Position numbers and translations under genes: made by a program. Shown piece after piece: positions 7,851-14,292 of a stretch of DNA of 15,465 bases (its first letter is position 1; every line of letters begins with the position of its first letter). The notes beneath the pieces were generated by a model. The model ran no database searches. It was not told where the DNA came from and was given only the letters and a program-made list of their open reading frames with translations. Source of the stretch: Pelagibacteraceae bacterium (lineage in GTDB: Bacteria; Pseudomonadota; Alphaproteobacteria; Pelagibacterales; Pelagibacteraceae); contig PAFH01000021.1 in NCBI GenBank assembly GCA_002704145.1, positions 19,207 through 34,671 of the forward strand, read 5' to 3'.

Positions 7851-8978
7851 CTATTTTTGATTACTTTTTAAAATATTTTTAATTAATGAATTTCCTGGAT
7901 CATAATGCATAATTTCAGGAACAATTTTTTGTTTAATATCAATCCATTCTTCTTCTGAAAAGTTATATACATTATGTAAAGTTTTAGTTATTAAATCCTT
8001 ATTCATTTCGTTTGTCCAAAAGGGTCCGGTATTCATAAAATTTTTGGGGTAACCAAACGGGATTACAGGTAATATTTCGTTACTTTTTACCCAATTATCA
8101 TCTAAACTTCCATATGGGAAGCATGCACATTTTATTCCTCTAGCTAATGCCTCGTACCCTAAAGTGCTGTATAAAAAAACTATCATCTTATGGTTATCTA
8201 AAAAGGAGTGACTACTATTATTATCTTTATTTATATACTTCCAATTTCCTTCTACTAAATCTTTTCTGTAATGTTCTTCTAAAACATCTTTTGGAAGAAT
8301 GAATAGTTCTAGATCTTTAGTTTTACAAAAATTATATAGGATATTAAAAACAGCAACTTCATTTTTTGCAACTTCTCTCTGAATTTTGTACTCTTTCATT
8401 CTAGATTGAGAAATGTAAAGAACTGAATTATTTTTTTTAATATTATCATTTTTTGGTTGGCAATTATTTAGAACTGATCCTGCAACAATTATATTAAATT
8501 TGAAATTTTTTTGTATTTTCTCTTTAATTGAGTTGCCGAAAACAAAAAGGTGATCGATATTAAATGATTTCAAATTACTAGGTTTATTATCAAAAAGTGT
8601 ATAATACTCCTTCGAAGTTCTCATGCCTGCTTGAATTGATATATAGCAGGGATCTGGATAAATATTCTTTAGTTGATAAAATGATGGATCATTATCGATA
8701 TAATTAATTACGAATTTTGGATTAACGTGTTTTATATAATTTATTTTGTAATTAATTTTTAAGTTTTTTAATCCATTTTTCCAAAAAGTGAGGAAAAGAA
8801 TAAATAAATTTATTCTCTCATATCTAACATATAATATTTCACTCTCTTCTTTTAAAATTATCTTATAAAGAAAATTTGCTGATACTCCATTATAAATCAA
8901 AAAAGTTTTTTTTTCGGGTTTAATGAATGTCCATCTTATGGAGATAATCTTTCTAATAATTGATAGAACTTTTATCAT
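7851..8978 (-). CDS. GT-B-like surface carbohydrate biosynthesis protein
   Basis: The 375-residue protein resembles the 'surface carbohydrate biosynthesis protein' group, a GT-B-like family related to glycosyltransferases of spore-coat and LPS clusters. Supporting features are the central SIQAGMRT (114-121), at the place where the family has an IQHG-type motif, then DHLFVFGNS (142-150), a domain boundary with VAGSVLNN (165-172), an inter-domain LYISQSR, and the C-terminal-domain motif STLGYEALARGIKC (271-284) followed by FPYGSLDDNW. No membrane anchor is convincing beyond hydrophobic patches near 55-66. It is the first gene after the regulator pair, 70 bp downstream of the NusG-like gene, and 5 bp before the ABC gene. 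It probably transfers or activates a sugar of the surface glycan; donor and acceptor are unknown. Confidence 0.68.
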   Translation of the reverse strand: MIKVLSIIRKIISIRWTFIKPEKKTFLIYNGVSANFLYKIILKEESEILYVRYERINLFILFLTFWKNGLKNLKINYKINYIKHVNPKFVINYIDNDPSFYQLKNIYPDPCYISIQAGMRTSKEYYTLFDNKPSNLKSFNIDHLFVFGNSIKEKIQKNFKFNIIVAGSVLNNCQPKNDNIKKNNSVLYISQSRMKEYKIQREVAKNEVAVFNILYNFCKTKDLELFILPKDVLEEHYRKDLVEGNWKYINKDNNSSHSFLDNHKMIVFLYSTLGYEALARGIKCACFPYGSLDDNWVKSNEILPVIPFGYPKNFMNTGPFWTNEMNKDLITKTLHNVYNFSEEEWIDIKQKIVPEIMHYDPGNSLIKNILKSNQK

Positions 8979-8996
8979 TAAAATCTTAATAATTTT

Positions 8997-9031
8997 GCAT
9001 AGCTCCGCACTTTGTAAAAGATACTTTTACA
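8997..9031 (-). promoter_or_regulatory. Hairpin plus GC island, candidate recruitment element for the NusG-like factor
   Basis: In the direction of transcription there is a perfect inverted repeat TGTAAAAG-TAT-CTTTTACA (9013-9031), then AAGTGCGGAGCTATGC (8997-9012), ending 18 bp before the next gene's start. No U tract follows the stem, so it is not an ordinary terminator. The core GCGGAGC differs from the Escherichia coli RfaH ops core GCGGTAGC by one missing base; this is a comparison by eye and may be chance. Its position, just behind a NusG-like gene and in front of a long polysaccharide operon, is where such an element is expected. Confidence 0.4.
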
Positions 9032-9048
9032 CTGATTTTGTTTCTCAT

Positions 9049-9546
9049 TTATATAGGTTTAAATAAAAATTCCTTTTTACTTATTGTCGTATTTAAATTG
9101 CCTAATAAAATTTTAATCTTGTTTTTTTGTAGATCAATAATTTTAAAAATCATTTCACAGAATGGACCAGATGAAAATTTATAATTAGAATTAATTTTCA
9201 AATCAAAAATATTTTGTGATAAATATCCTCTTTTATTTTCAAGATTTCTACAAACATTGATAAAATTTTTTATATCTTCTTGTGATTGATAGAAGCCTTC
9301 TAAAAAATATTTAAGACCTCTTAAAAATTTTAGTTTGTTTAAAGAACCAGTTTTTTTGAAATCTTCATGATAACAAAACATATAATCATCAAGTAAATTT
9401 TGTTCTTTTTTTACTAATGCGTTTTTTTGATATTTCTGAATGATTATTTTTGGAATATAATAATTTAGTTCTTTGCTGAATTTTTTTTTAAAATCTTTTT
9501 TTAAGTAATCTAATTTTTTTTTATCGAACTTAATCACTATCCACAT
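9049..9546 (-). CDS. NusG/RfaH-like transcription elongation factor (specialised paralogue)
   Basis: A small 165-residue protein that looks like a diverged NusG-family factor, binding RNA polymerase and promoting readthrough of a particular operon. The start MWIVIKFDKKKLDYLKKDF with YYIPKI (29-34) follows the NGN-domain pattern 'W-hhh... YhPxh' of NusG, RfaH and UpxY, and LLDDYMFCYH (51-60) fits the 'hFpGYhFhx' strand. Residues 72-82 (LKFLRGLKYFL) fit the later part of the NGN domain. The C-terminal 120-165 resembles a KOW domain: FSSGPFCEMIFKII, KIKILLGN and TTISKKEF match the KOW order of strands. Its ATG shares one base with the marR stop (TAATG). The pairing of a regulator and a NusG-like factor at the head of a glycan operon is a known theme in Bacteroides (UpxY) and enterobacteria (RfaH). 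Confidence 0.72.
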   Translation of the reverse strand: MWIVIKFDKKKLDYLKKDFKKKFSKELNYYIPKIIIQKYQKNALVKKEQNLLDDYMFCYHEDFKKTGSLNKLKFLRGLKYFLEGFYQSQEDIKNFINVCRNLENKRGYLSQNIFDLKINSNYKFSSGPFCEMIFKIIDLQKNKIKILLGNLNTTISKKEFLFKPI

Positions 9547-9848
9547 TATTTATCCTTTAATTCAGCTTTTAAATCGTCATACTCTTTCATTTTTTTCTTC
9601 ATGAAATTGATAGTCAATTTAGTTTTTTCAGAAATGCCTCTTGGGGTTAGAATATAAATATAATTAATTTTATTGGGGTTTTTTTCAAAATTTTTCATTT
9701 TTATCAGCCCTTTATTTTTTAGAGCTTTTAAACAATAATTTAGTTTTCCTAAGCTAAATCCTAGCTCTGTAGCTAATTCTCTCTGAGTAGATTTTGGTTT
9801 ATTCTTTATGACTCTTAAAACGTTAAAGTGATCTTGTTTATTTTTCAT
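9546..9848 (-). CDS. EPS-associated MarR-family winged-helix regulator
   Basis: A DNA-binding repressor or switch of the MarR 'EPS-associated' subgroup, which is found inside exopolysaccharide clusters. The protein has a winged helix with the recognition segment STQRELATELGFSLGKLNYC, a wing region around IKMKNFEKNPNKINYIYILTPRG, and a C-terminal helix ISEKTKLTINFMKKKMKEYDDLKAEL of the kind used for dimerisation; the whole pattern fits the subgroup closely. I prefer the ATG at 9848 (100 residues); a TTG at 9857 would add three residues but lies inside the palindrome. The gene has its own promoter and two palindromic operators directly upstream, so autoregulation is likely. It overlaps the NusG-like gene by one base. 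Confidence 0.88.
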   Translation of the reverse strand: MKNKQDHFNVLRVIKNKPKSTQRELATELGFSLGKLNYCLKALKNKGLIKMKNFEKNPNKINYIYILTPRGISEKTKLTINFMKKKMKEYDDLKAELKDK

Positions 9849-9849
9849 A

Positions 9850-9868
9850 TTGTTCAAATATTGAACAA
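9850..9868. promoter_or_regulatory. Operator 1 upstream of marR (perfect palindrome)
   Basis: TTGTTCAA-ATA-TTGAACAA is a perfect 8+3+8 inverted repeat. On the minus strand its first two bases are the last two bases of the -10 box, so it covers the transcription start and ends one base before the preferred ATG of marR. Such a place suits repression by blocking polymerase. The same motif recurs at 9896-9912 and 12209-12227. Confidence 0.8.
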
Positions 9869-9895
9869 ACTAACTTAGATTAGCTTTGCTGTCAA
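9867..9895 (-). promoter_or_regulatory. Promoter of marR and the polysaccharide operon
   Basis: On the minus strand TTGACA (9895-9890), a perfect -35 box, is followed after 17 bp by TAGTTT (9872-9867), a weak -10. The start of transcription would fall near 9860, giving a leader of only about 12 bases with no visible ribosome site before the ATG at 9848. Operators flank it on both sides. Confidence 0.6.
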
Positions 9896-9912
9896 TGTTC
9901 ATATATTGAACA
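9896..9912. promoter_or_regulatory. Operator 2 upstream of the marR -35 box
   Basis: TGTTCA-TATAT-TGAACA has the same 6-bp arms and 5-bp spacing as the core of operators 1 and 3. It abuts the -35 box (9890-9895) and lies 2 bp from the stop of the FkbM-like gene. Centre-to-centre distance to operator 1 is 45 bp, about four helical turns, so two dimers could bind the same face of the DNA. Confidence 0.7.
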
Positions 9913-9914
9913 AA

Positions 9915-10805
9915 TCAGACTTGTTTTTGCCAAATTGAATTATCTCTAAATTGATTTACTTTTTTGAGACTTAAGTCCTGTAATGTTTTCTCTATATTCT
10001 GATGAGTGTTACCCCTAGTTTCGACTAAAATCGATATATCATCAATTTTTTTGATAGTTTCATTTAATCCATTTATTATATCTAATTCATTTCCATCCAC
10101 ATCTATTTTTATTAAATTTGGAGGCCTGATGAGTTTTTGCATTATTAAAAAATCAACTGACAAACCTAAAGTTTTAAAATTTATCATTTTCTTTTTTTTA
10201 GAAAATTCACTTCTATTTATTAAATCATGTTTAATTTGACTATCGTTAAATGTTGAATTTGCCTCTCCTGCAGTAGGGTCAAGTTGAAAAAAATCAGAAA
10301 TAACAAATTTATCTGAAATTGGATTTGGAATTAGATATATTTTTTTTTCTAATTCATTTAATTTTATATTTTGTGAAAGTAAATTTAAATTTCTGTATGA
10401 AGGCTCAAAAGCATAAACATCGGTTTCAAATTTTTTTGCATAATAAATAGAATATATGCCTACGTTTGCACCAATATCATAAAAACATTTTTTGTTTGAA
10501 CCATATTGATCCATCCACTTTAATGTTTCTGGTTCTTTTGTAAAAAAAGTTTTTGCTCTAAAACTTGAAATTTGAGTGGGGCAGTGAAATTTTATAATTT
10601 TATTTGGATTATTAGATATCTGAATATCTCTGGAAATATTTTTATCTATACTTTTTTGCATTATTTCTTGCCAATAAGTATCATGATTTCTTTTATCTAT
10701 AATTTTCAAAAAACTCGAATACAGGTCTCCAATAAAAATTAAAATCCTTAAAGGTAAATGGGTAATAGCTCTGAGAATTTTAATAATTTTTAAAGTAAGT
10801 TTCAT
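9915..10805 (-). CDS. FkbM-family SAM-dependent methyltransferase
   Basis: An S-adenosylmethionine-dependent O-methyltransferase of the FkbM family, likely methylating a sugar of the surface glycan. The 296-residue protein has a hydrophobic N-terminal stretch (about 8-35, ILRAITHLPLRILIFIGDL) that could sit on the membrane, then the SAM-binding motif FYDIGANVGIYS (108-119), the acidic motif YAFEPS (131-136), and the FkbM signature LIKIDVDGNELDII (231-244) near the C-terminus. Length is slightly over the usual 200-270 because of the N-terminal extension. It follows the PhyH gene by 15 bp and is the last gene of its unit, ending 2 bp from operator 2. The exact acceptor is unknown. Confidence 0.9.
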   Translation of the reverse strand: MKLTLKIIKILRAITHLPLRILIFIGDLYSSFLKIIDKRNHDTYWQEIMQKSIDKNISRDIQISNNPNKIIKFHCPTQISSFRAKTFFTKEPETLKWMDQYGSNKKCFYDIGANVGIYSIYYAKKFETDVYAFEPSYRNLNLLSQNIKLNELEKKIYLIPNPISDKFVISDFFQLDPTAGEANSTFNDSQIKHDLINRSEFSKKKKMINFKTLGLSVDFLIMQKLIRPPNLIKIDVDGNELDIINGLNETIKKIDDISILVETRGNTHQNIEKTLQDLSLKKVNQFRDNSIWQKQV

Positions 10806-10820
10806 CTAGAGTTTTACTAT

Positions 10821-11642
10821 TTAAATTTTTCTCCGATATAAAAAACGTAAAACTAATCTTCCTTGCTTGCTAGGTCTTGATCCTCTATGAACACCTATCT
10901 CGTCAAATATCAAAGCACTACCTTTTTTCATTTGAAAGTCAAACTTTCTTGTATCTTTAGTTTTTTCTTCAACAAACTCAGAATTTTCAATAAAAATATC
11001 ATATCTTTCTTTTCCAATTTTTTGAATTATCAAATCCCTAATAGGATTTTTTAAAACTAAAGATCTTAAATCTTCTAATCTCCAATAAACAGAAACATCA
11101 ATTTTTTTTTCTTCGATTAAAGAAGTAACAGCCTTAACGACATGATGGCTATAAGGTATATATGCTAGGCTTCCATTTTCACTTTCTACATCAGTCATAT
11201 AGAAAAAAAATTTAATTGACATAGCATCAAGATTTCTTTTTTTTGTATTTTTTTCTAAATCTTTAAAACCAATATCATTATGCCAATCAATAATATTCTT
11301 ATCAGATTTTTTACTATAATAACTATCTATCATGTGTAGCTCTGCTTGATGACTAAAAATCTTTTCTGCAATTATTTTAAGTTTTAAATCTTTTGCAATC
11401 TTTTTTAAAACCATAGATTTATAAATTTTATTAAAATCTAATTTTATTAGTTTGATTATATTAGCGCGAAAATTTATAGGGAAATGACCTTGAGTATCTG
11501 CCTTAGCTATCTTTTGATCAGAGATATACTGAAGAACCTTTTTTGCGTTAAAAAAATGGTTAGATTTTAAATAATCATTTATTGAAACAATCCCAGATTC
11601 TTTTACATTATTAGAAATATTATTTAATTCTTTTTCGTTCAT
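10821..11642 (-). CDS. PhyH-type Fe(II)/2-oxoglutarate dioxygenase
   Basis: A phytanoyl-CoA dioxygenase family protein, which uses iron and 2-oxoglutarate to hydroxylate its substrate in the cytoplasm. In 273 residues the iron-binding facial triad is visible: His121 and Asp123 in WHNDIGF, and His252 in DEIGVHRGS; Arg262 or Arg266 in GRLVLRF would hold 2-oxoglutarate. The middle has the family's FFFYMTDVESENGSLAYIP strand-turn (145-163), where 'ENGSL' is the usual signature turn. It lies 18 bp after the unknown basic protein and 15 bp before the FkbM-like methyltransferase. A sequence of hydroxylation then O-methylation of a sugar or lipid is a reasonable inference, not shown. Other roles of this large family, such as in lipid or osmolyte metabolism, remain possible. 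Confidence 0.87.
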   Translation of the reverse strand: MNEKELNNISNNVKESGIVSINDYLKSNHFFNAKKVLQYISDQKIAKADTQGHFPINFRANIIKLIKLDFNKIYKSMVLKKIAKDLKLKIIAEKIFSHQAELHMIDSYYSKKSDKNIIDWHNDIGFKDLEKNTKKRNLDAMSIKFFFYMTDVESENGSLAYIPYSHHVVKAVTSLIEEKKIDVSVYWRLEDLRSLVLKNPIRDLIIQKIGKERYDIFIENSEFVEEKTKDTRKFDFQMKKGSALIFDEIGVHRGSRPSKQGRLVLRFLYRRKI

Positions 11643-11660
11643 TTAATTAGTCGACAGTTT

Positions 11661-12194
11661 TTACCATACATATTTATTACTAGGAATCCTATGTCTTTCA
11701 ACATTAAATTCACTAATTCCAACACCCAAAGCTAGTTTCTCAAAATCTGTTAAATGAGATAAAGTTTTTTTATACCTTCTTTTAATTGTTTTTTTTAAAT
11801 TCCTTATATTTTTAATATTTCCAATGCTATTTTTGAAATATCTTTTATCCACTTTTTCATATCTAATATTGTTTTTAACTGATGTGCATTTAACTAATAA
11901 AAAATTATTAAATAATAAAATCGGTTCTATACTTTTTCTTCCATCAAAAAAACCTGCTTTCAATATCTTAATCATAAAATAATATTTACCTGGTTTGCTA
12001 TTAGTATTTTTAATATTAAAATGTGTTATTTTTTTTGAATTCTTTTTAATAGAATCGAAATCGTATGGGTGCAGTTTTATCACTCTATGAATTTTGTTTT
12101 TTTTACAAAAAGATGCTTGTTTTTTACAAACAACTTTATTTTTAATTTTAAAAAAAATATCTTTTTTGGGCAGTCTATTTAATTTTTTTTTCAC
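11661..12194 (-). CDS. Unknown basic 177-residue protein
   Basis: I do not recognise this protein. It is very rich in Lys, Arg and Asn, with no signal peptide or clear membrane segment. Visible landmarks are IHRVIKLHPYDFDSIKK (about 36-52), a strand GKYYFMIKILKAGFFDGRKS in the middle, and a C-terminal DFEKLALGVGISEFNVERHR that looks more conserved than the rest. The start is GTG at 12194: the frame is closed by a TGA about 20 bp upstream, inside operator 3, and no ATG fits better. It is the first gene of the unit leading to PhyH and FkbM, with its own operator-bearing promoter. Its role is presumably linked to theirs. Confidence 0.72.
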   Translation of the reverse strand: MKKKLNRLPKKDIFFKIKNKVVCKKQASFCKKNKIHRVIKLHPYDFDSIKKNSKKITHFNIKNTNSKPGKYYFMIKILKAGFFDGRKSIEPILLFNNFLLVKCTSVKNNIRYEKVDKRYFKNSIGNIKNIRNLKKTIKRRYKKTLSHLTDFEKLALGVGISEFNVERHRIPSNKYVW

Positions 12195-12208
12195 AAGTTT
12201 ACTTAAAT

Positions 12209-12227
12209 TTGTTCAATTATTGAACAA
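12209..12227. promoter_or_regulatory. Operator 3 in the divergent promoter region (perfect palindrome)
   Basis: TTGTTCAA-TTA-TTGAACAA is a perfect 8+3+8 inverted repeat with the same arms as operator 1. It overlaps the last two bases of the -10 box of the minus-strand promoter, exactly as operator 1 does at marR. The plus-strand promoter lies about 50 bp away, so an effect on it is possible but less certain. Confidence 0.8.
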
Positions 12228-12254
12228 TATAGCGTAATTTTCTTTATTACTCAA
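12226..12254 (-). promoter_or_regulatory. Promoter of the 12194-9915 operon
   Basis: On the minus strand TTGAGT (12254-12249) is separated by 17 bp from TATATT (12231-12226). The two boxes match consensus at 4 and 5 of 6 positions. Transcription would start near 12219 inside operator 3, with a leader of about 25 bases to the GTG. Confidence 0.58.
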
Positions 12255-12275
12255 TATTATACTTGGAATTTATAT

Positions 12276-12284
12276 TGATATAAT
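12276..12284 (+). promoter_or_regulatory. Extended -10 promoter of the radical SAM unit
   Basis: TGATATAAT is a perfect extended -10 box (TGn plus TATAAT); no good -35 is visible 17 bp upstream. The start would be near 12291 and a GGAAG ribosome site at 12290-12294 precedes the ATG at 12305 by 10 bases, so the leader would be very short. Confidence 0.55.
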
Positions 12285-12304
12285 GTAGTGGAAGTATTAG
12301 TTTA

Positions 12305-13300
12305 ATGATGATGAATAAAGAAAATTTTAAATTACAAAGAGTAGTTATGGAAGTTTTTGGAGGATGTAATTACACTTGTCAAATGTGTCCTCAATCTAAT
12401 CCAGGGCGTGGCAAAAATTTTTTAAGGAAAATGAATTTGAATGAATTTGAAAAAATATTAGACATGATCGTGCCTAAATATGGAAACCCTCTTATAAATT
12501 TAGAAGGTAGCGGTGAACCTACAATGGCTAAAGATCTAGCCAAATATGTTAAAGCAGTAAAATCAAGAAATTTAAAATGCTATATGTATTGTAACGGTGC
12601 AAAATTAAATGGCAGTTTCATGAATGAGGTAATAGATGCTGGAATTGATTTTATTAGATTTAGTATGATCGGTTATAACAAAGAAAAATATAAAAAATGG
12701 ATGAACATAGACAATTTTGATTTAATTTTAGATAATATTAAAGAAGCTCGAGATTATATAAATAAGGTTAAAAGTAATTGCAAGCTTGCTACTTACCACC
12801 TCGTTACCAACAATAATCAAATTGAATATGAAATTGAAGAATATAAAAACAATGTCGTAAAAGAAACAAATGTTCTCGCTTATATTTGGAAAATGCATAA
12901 TTGGAGCGGAAACTATGAAAATGCAAATGCTAGAAAAAAAACTCAAAGACGAACTTGCGGTAGACCGTCTGCGCCAGAATTGACTGTTAGAGCTGGAGGG
13001 GAAGCTGGTAGAACTGGCGGAGTTGTACCGTGTTGCCAAACTTTAGGTCCGCCAAATGAAGCAAAAAGTATTTTAGGACATTTGGATAACAACACTTTTG
13101 AAGAAGTATACTTTGGAAAAGAGTATGAAAAATTAAGAAAACTTCATAAAGAAAAAAAATTTGATGACATTGAATATTGTAAAAATTGTGATTTTTTATA
13201 TGAAGATCCTGAAACTTTAATTTGGACTAATGATGAAACAGCTACGGTAAACCATATGCTTGGAACTCCAAAAGATTTCATTTTGACAGACTACGAATAA
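12305..13300 (+). CDS. Radical SAM protein with SPASM-like C-terminal cysteines
   Basis: A radical S-adenosylmethionine enzyme that would use a [4Fe-4S] cluster for chemistry on an unknown substrate. The 331-residue protein carries the defining CxxxCxxC motif CNYTCQMC (Cys21, Cys25, Cys28), a GSGEPT SAM-contacting motif (68-73) and MYCNGAKL (94-101). The C-terminal part has further cysteines at about 218, 243, 244, 292 and 295 (RRTCGRPSAPELTV, VVPCCQTLG, YCKNCDF), which fits a SPASM or Twitch domain with auxiliary clusters. The start is one of three consecutive ATGs; 12305 is kept because of the GGAAG site. It is followed after 14 bp by a Gfo/Idh oxidoreductase, suggesting they act in one pathway. 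Codons for the 218-250 segment are more GC-rich than the rest, as expected of a conserved core. Confidence 0.9.
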   Translation: MMMNKENFKLQRVVMEVFGGCNYTCQMCPQSNPGRGKNFLRKMNLNEFEKILDMIVPKYGNPLINLEGSGEPTMAKDLAKYVKAVKSRNLKCYMYCNGAKLNGSFMNEVIDAGIDFIRFSMIGYNKEKYKKWMNIDNFDLILDNIKEARDYINKVKSNCKLATYHLVTNNNQIEYEIEEYKNNVVKETNVLAYIWKMHNWSGNYENANARKKTQRRTCGRPSAPELTVRAGGEAGRTGGVVPCCQTLGPPNEAKSILGHLDNNTFEEVYFGKEYEKLRKLHKEKKFDDIEYCKNCDFLYEDPETLIWTNDETATVNHMLGTPKDFILTDYE

Positions 13301-13314
13301 AAAACATCATTGGG

Positions 13315-14292
13315 ATGAGAAAAAAGATTAGTTTAGCAATTATAGGGTGTGGAAATATAGCTTCAAGTCATATTGAGGCATTTAATAAACTAGGATTAAG
13401 TACAAATCATTGTGCTTCAAGACTTAATTCTACAAAAGTTAAACGGTTTGCTACAAAATATAAAATTAAAAATGTTTGGAAAGATCCTGTAAAACTTGCA
13501 AAAAACTCTAAATCATGGGATGGGATTGTTTTATCTTCTTCAACGAAATCTATACCGAAAATTTTGGAAATTTTAATTAAACAAAAAAAACCTGTTCTTG
13601 TAGAAAAGCCAGTTTCTATAGGCACAAAATATCTCTCAAAATTCAAGCTTAATTCACCTAAATTTGTAAGCGTAGGTTTTAATAGAAGATTTTATAACAC
13701 AGTGGTAGAAGCAAAAAAATTTGTTAAAGAGAGCAAAGGACAAGTTTTATGTAATATGAAACTTCCAGTATTTGTAAAAAGAAAAAATTCTGAAATAAAA
13801 AAATTCAATAATATTTTTGAAAATGCAGTACATGGTATAGATGCTTTAAGATATATTTTTGGAGATCTTGAGGTTATTTATAAAAATAAGATTAGATTAA
13901 ACAATTTTGACTCTGGCAGATTTGCAGTTTTAAAATCAAAAAAAAAACATATATGCAATCTTATTATAAACTCAAATTCTCCTGATAACTTTTCTCTTGA
14001 AATTGAAAATGGCATAGAAAGACTCTTATTGAAACCCTTTGAAAAATGTGAAATTTTTCGAGGCATAGCTGTGAAAGAACCAAATAAAAAATACCCGCTT
14101 AGGAGTTATTCTCCAAAACTAATTCGTTCTAGTCATGTCTTTGAAGGAATGAAAAAATTCAAAAATATTAAACCAGGTTTTTTTAAACAAGGTATTAATT
14201 TTTATAATAAAATTTGTGGTTCAAAAACAAAAAGCTCGGCTAACTTAACTGATGCTTATAAAGCTCAAAAGATTCTTGAAACAATTATGTAA
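13315..14292 (+). CDS. Gfo/Idh/MocA family oxidoreductase
   Basis: A second NAD(P)-dependent sugar oxidoreductase of this family. In 325 residues the Rossmann motif LAIIGCGNIASSHIEAF (7-23), the VLVEKPVS motif (94-101, EKP at 97-99) and VGFNRRF (120-126) are clear. The substrate domain includes NAVHGIDALRYIFGDLE, where the conserved His of the family is present. It is diverged from the other two copies in the window, so it is not a recent duplicate. It is co-transcribed with the radical SAM gene (14 bp gap), and its stop codon interlocks with the stop of the opposite-strand gene at 14285, with an 8-bp overlap. Substrate unknown. Confidence 0.87.
   Translation: MRKKISLAIIGCGNIASSHIEAFNKLGLSTNHCASRLNSTKVKRFATKYKIKNVWKDPVKLAKNSKSWDGIVLSSSTKSIPKILEILIKQKKPVLVEKPVSIGTKYLSKFKLNSPKFVSVGFNRRFYNTVVEAKKFVKESKGQVLCNMKLPVFVKRKNSEIKKFNNIFENAVHGIDALRYIFGDLEVIYKNKIRLNNFDSGRFAVLKSKKKHICNLIINSNSPDNFSLEIENGIERLLLKPFEKCEIFRGIAVKEPNKKYPLRSYSPKLIRSSHVFEGMKKFKNIKPGFFKQGINFYNKICGSKTKSSANLTDAYKAQKILETIM

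Noticed and set aside
9013..9031. Intrinsic terminator between the NusG-like gene and the next gene
   Set aside because: The stem has only two G-C pairs and is followed by AAGTGCGG, not by a U tract.
9044..9052. TATATAA on the minus strand as a -10 box for the GT-like gene
   Set aside because: It is the last codons and stop of the NusG-like gene, and no -35 is visible upstream at 16-18 bp.
12728..13039. 103-codon minus-strand ORF opposite the radical SAM gene
   Set aside because: Ser/Phe-rich shadow of a clear gene with intact motifs on the plus strand.
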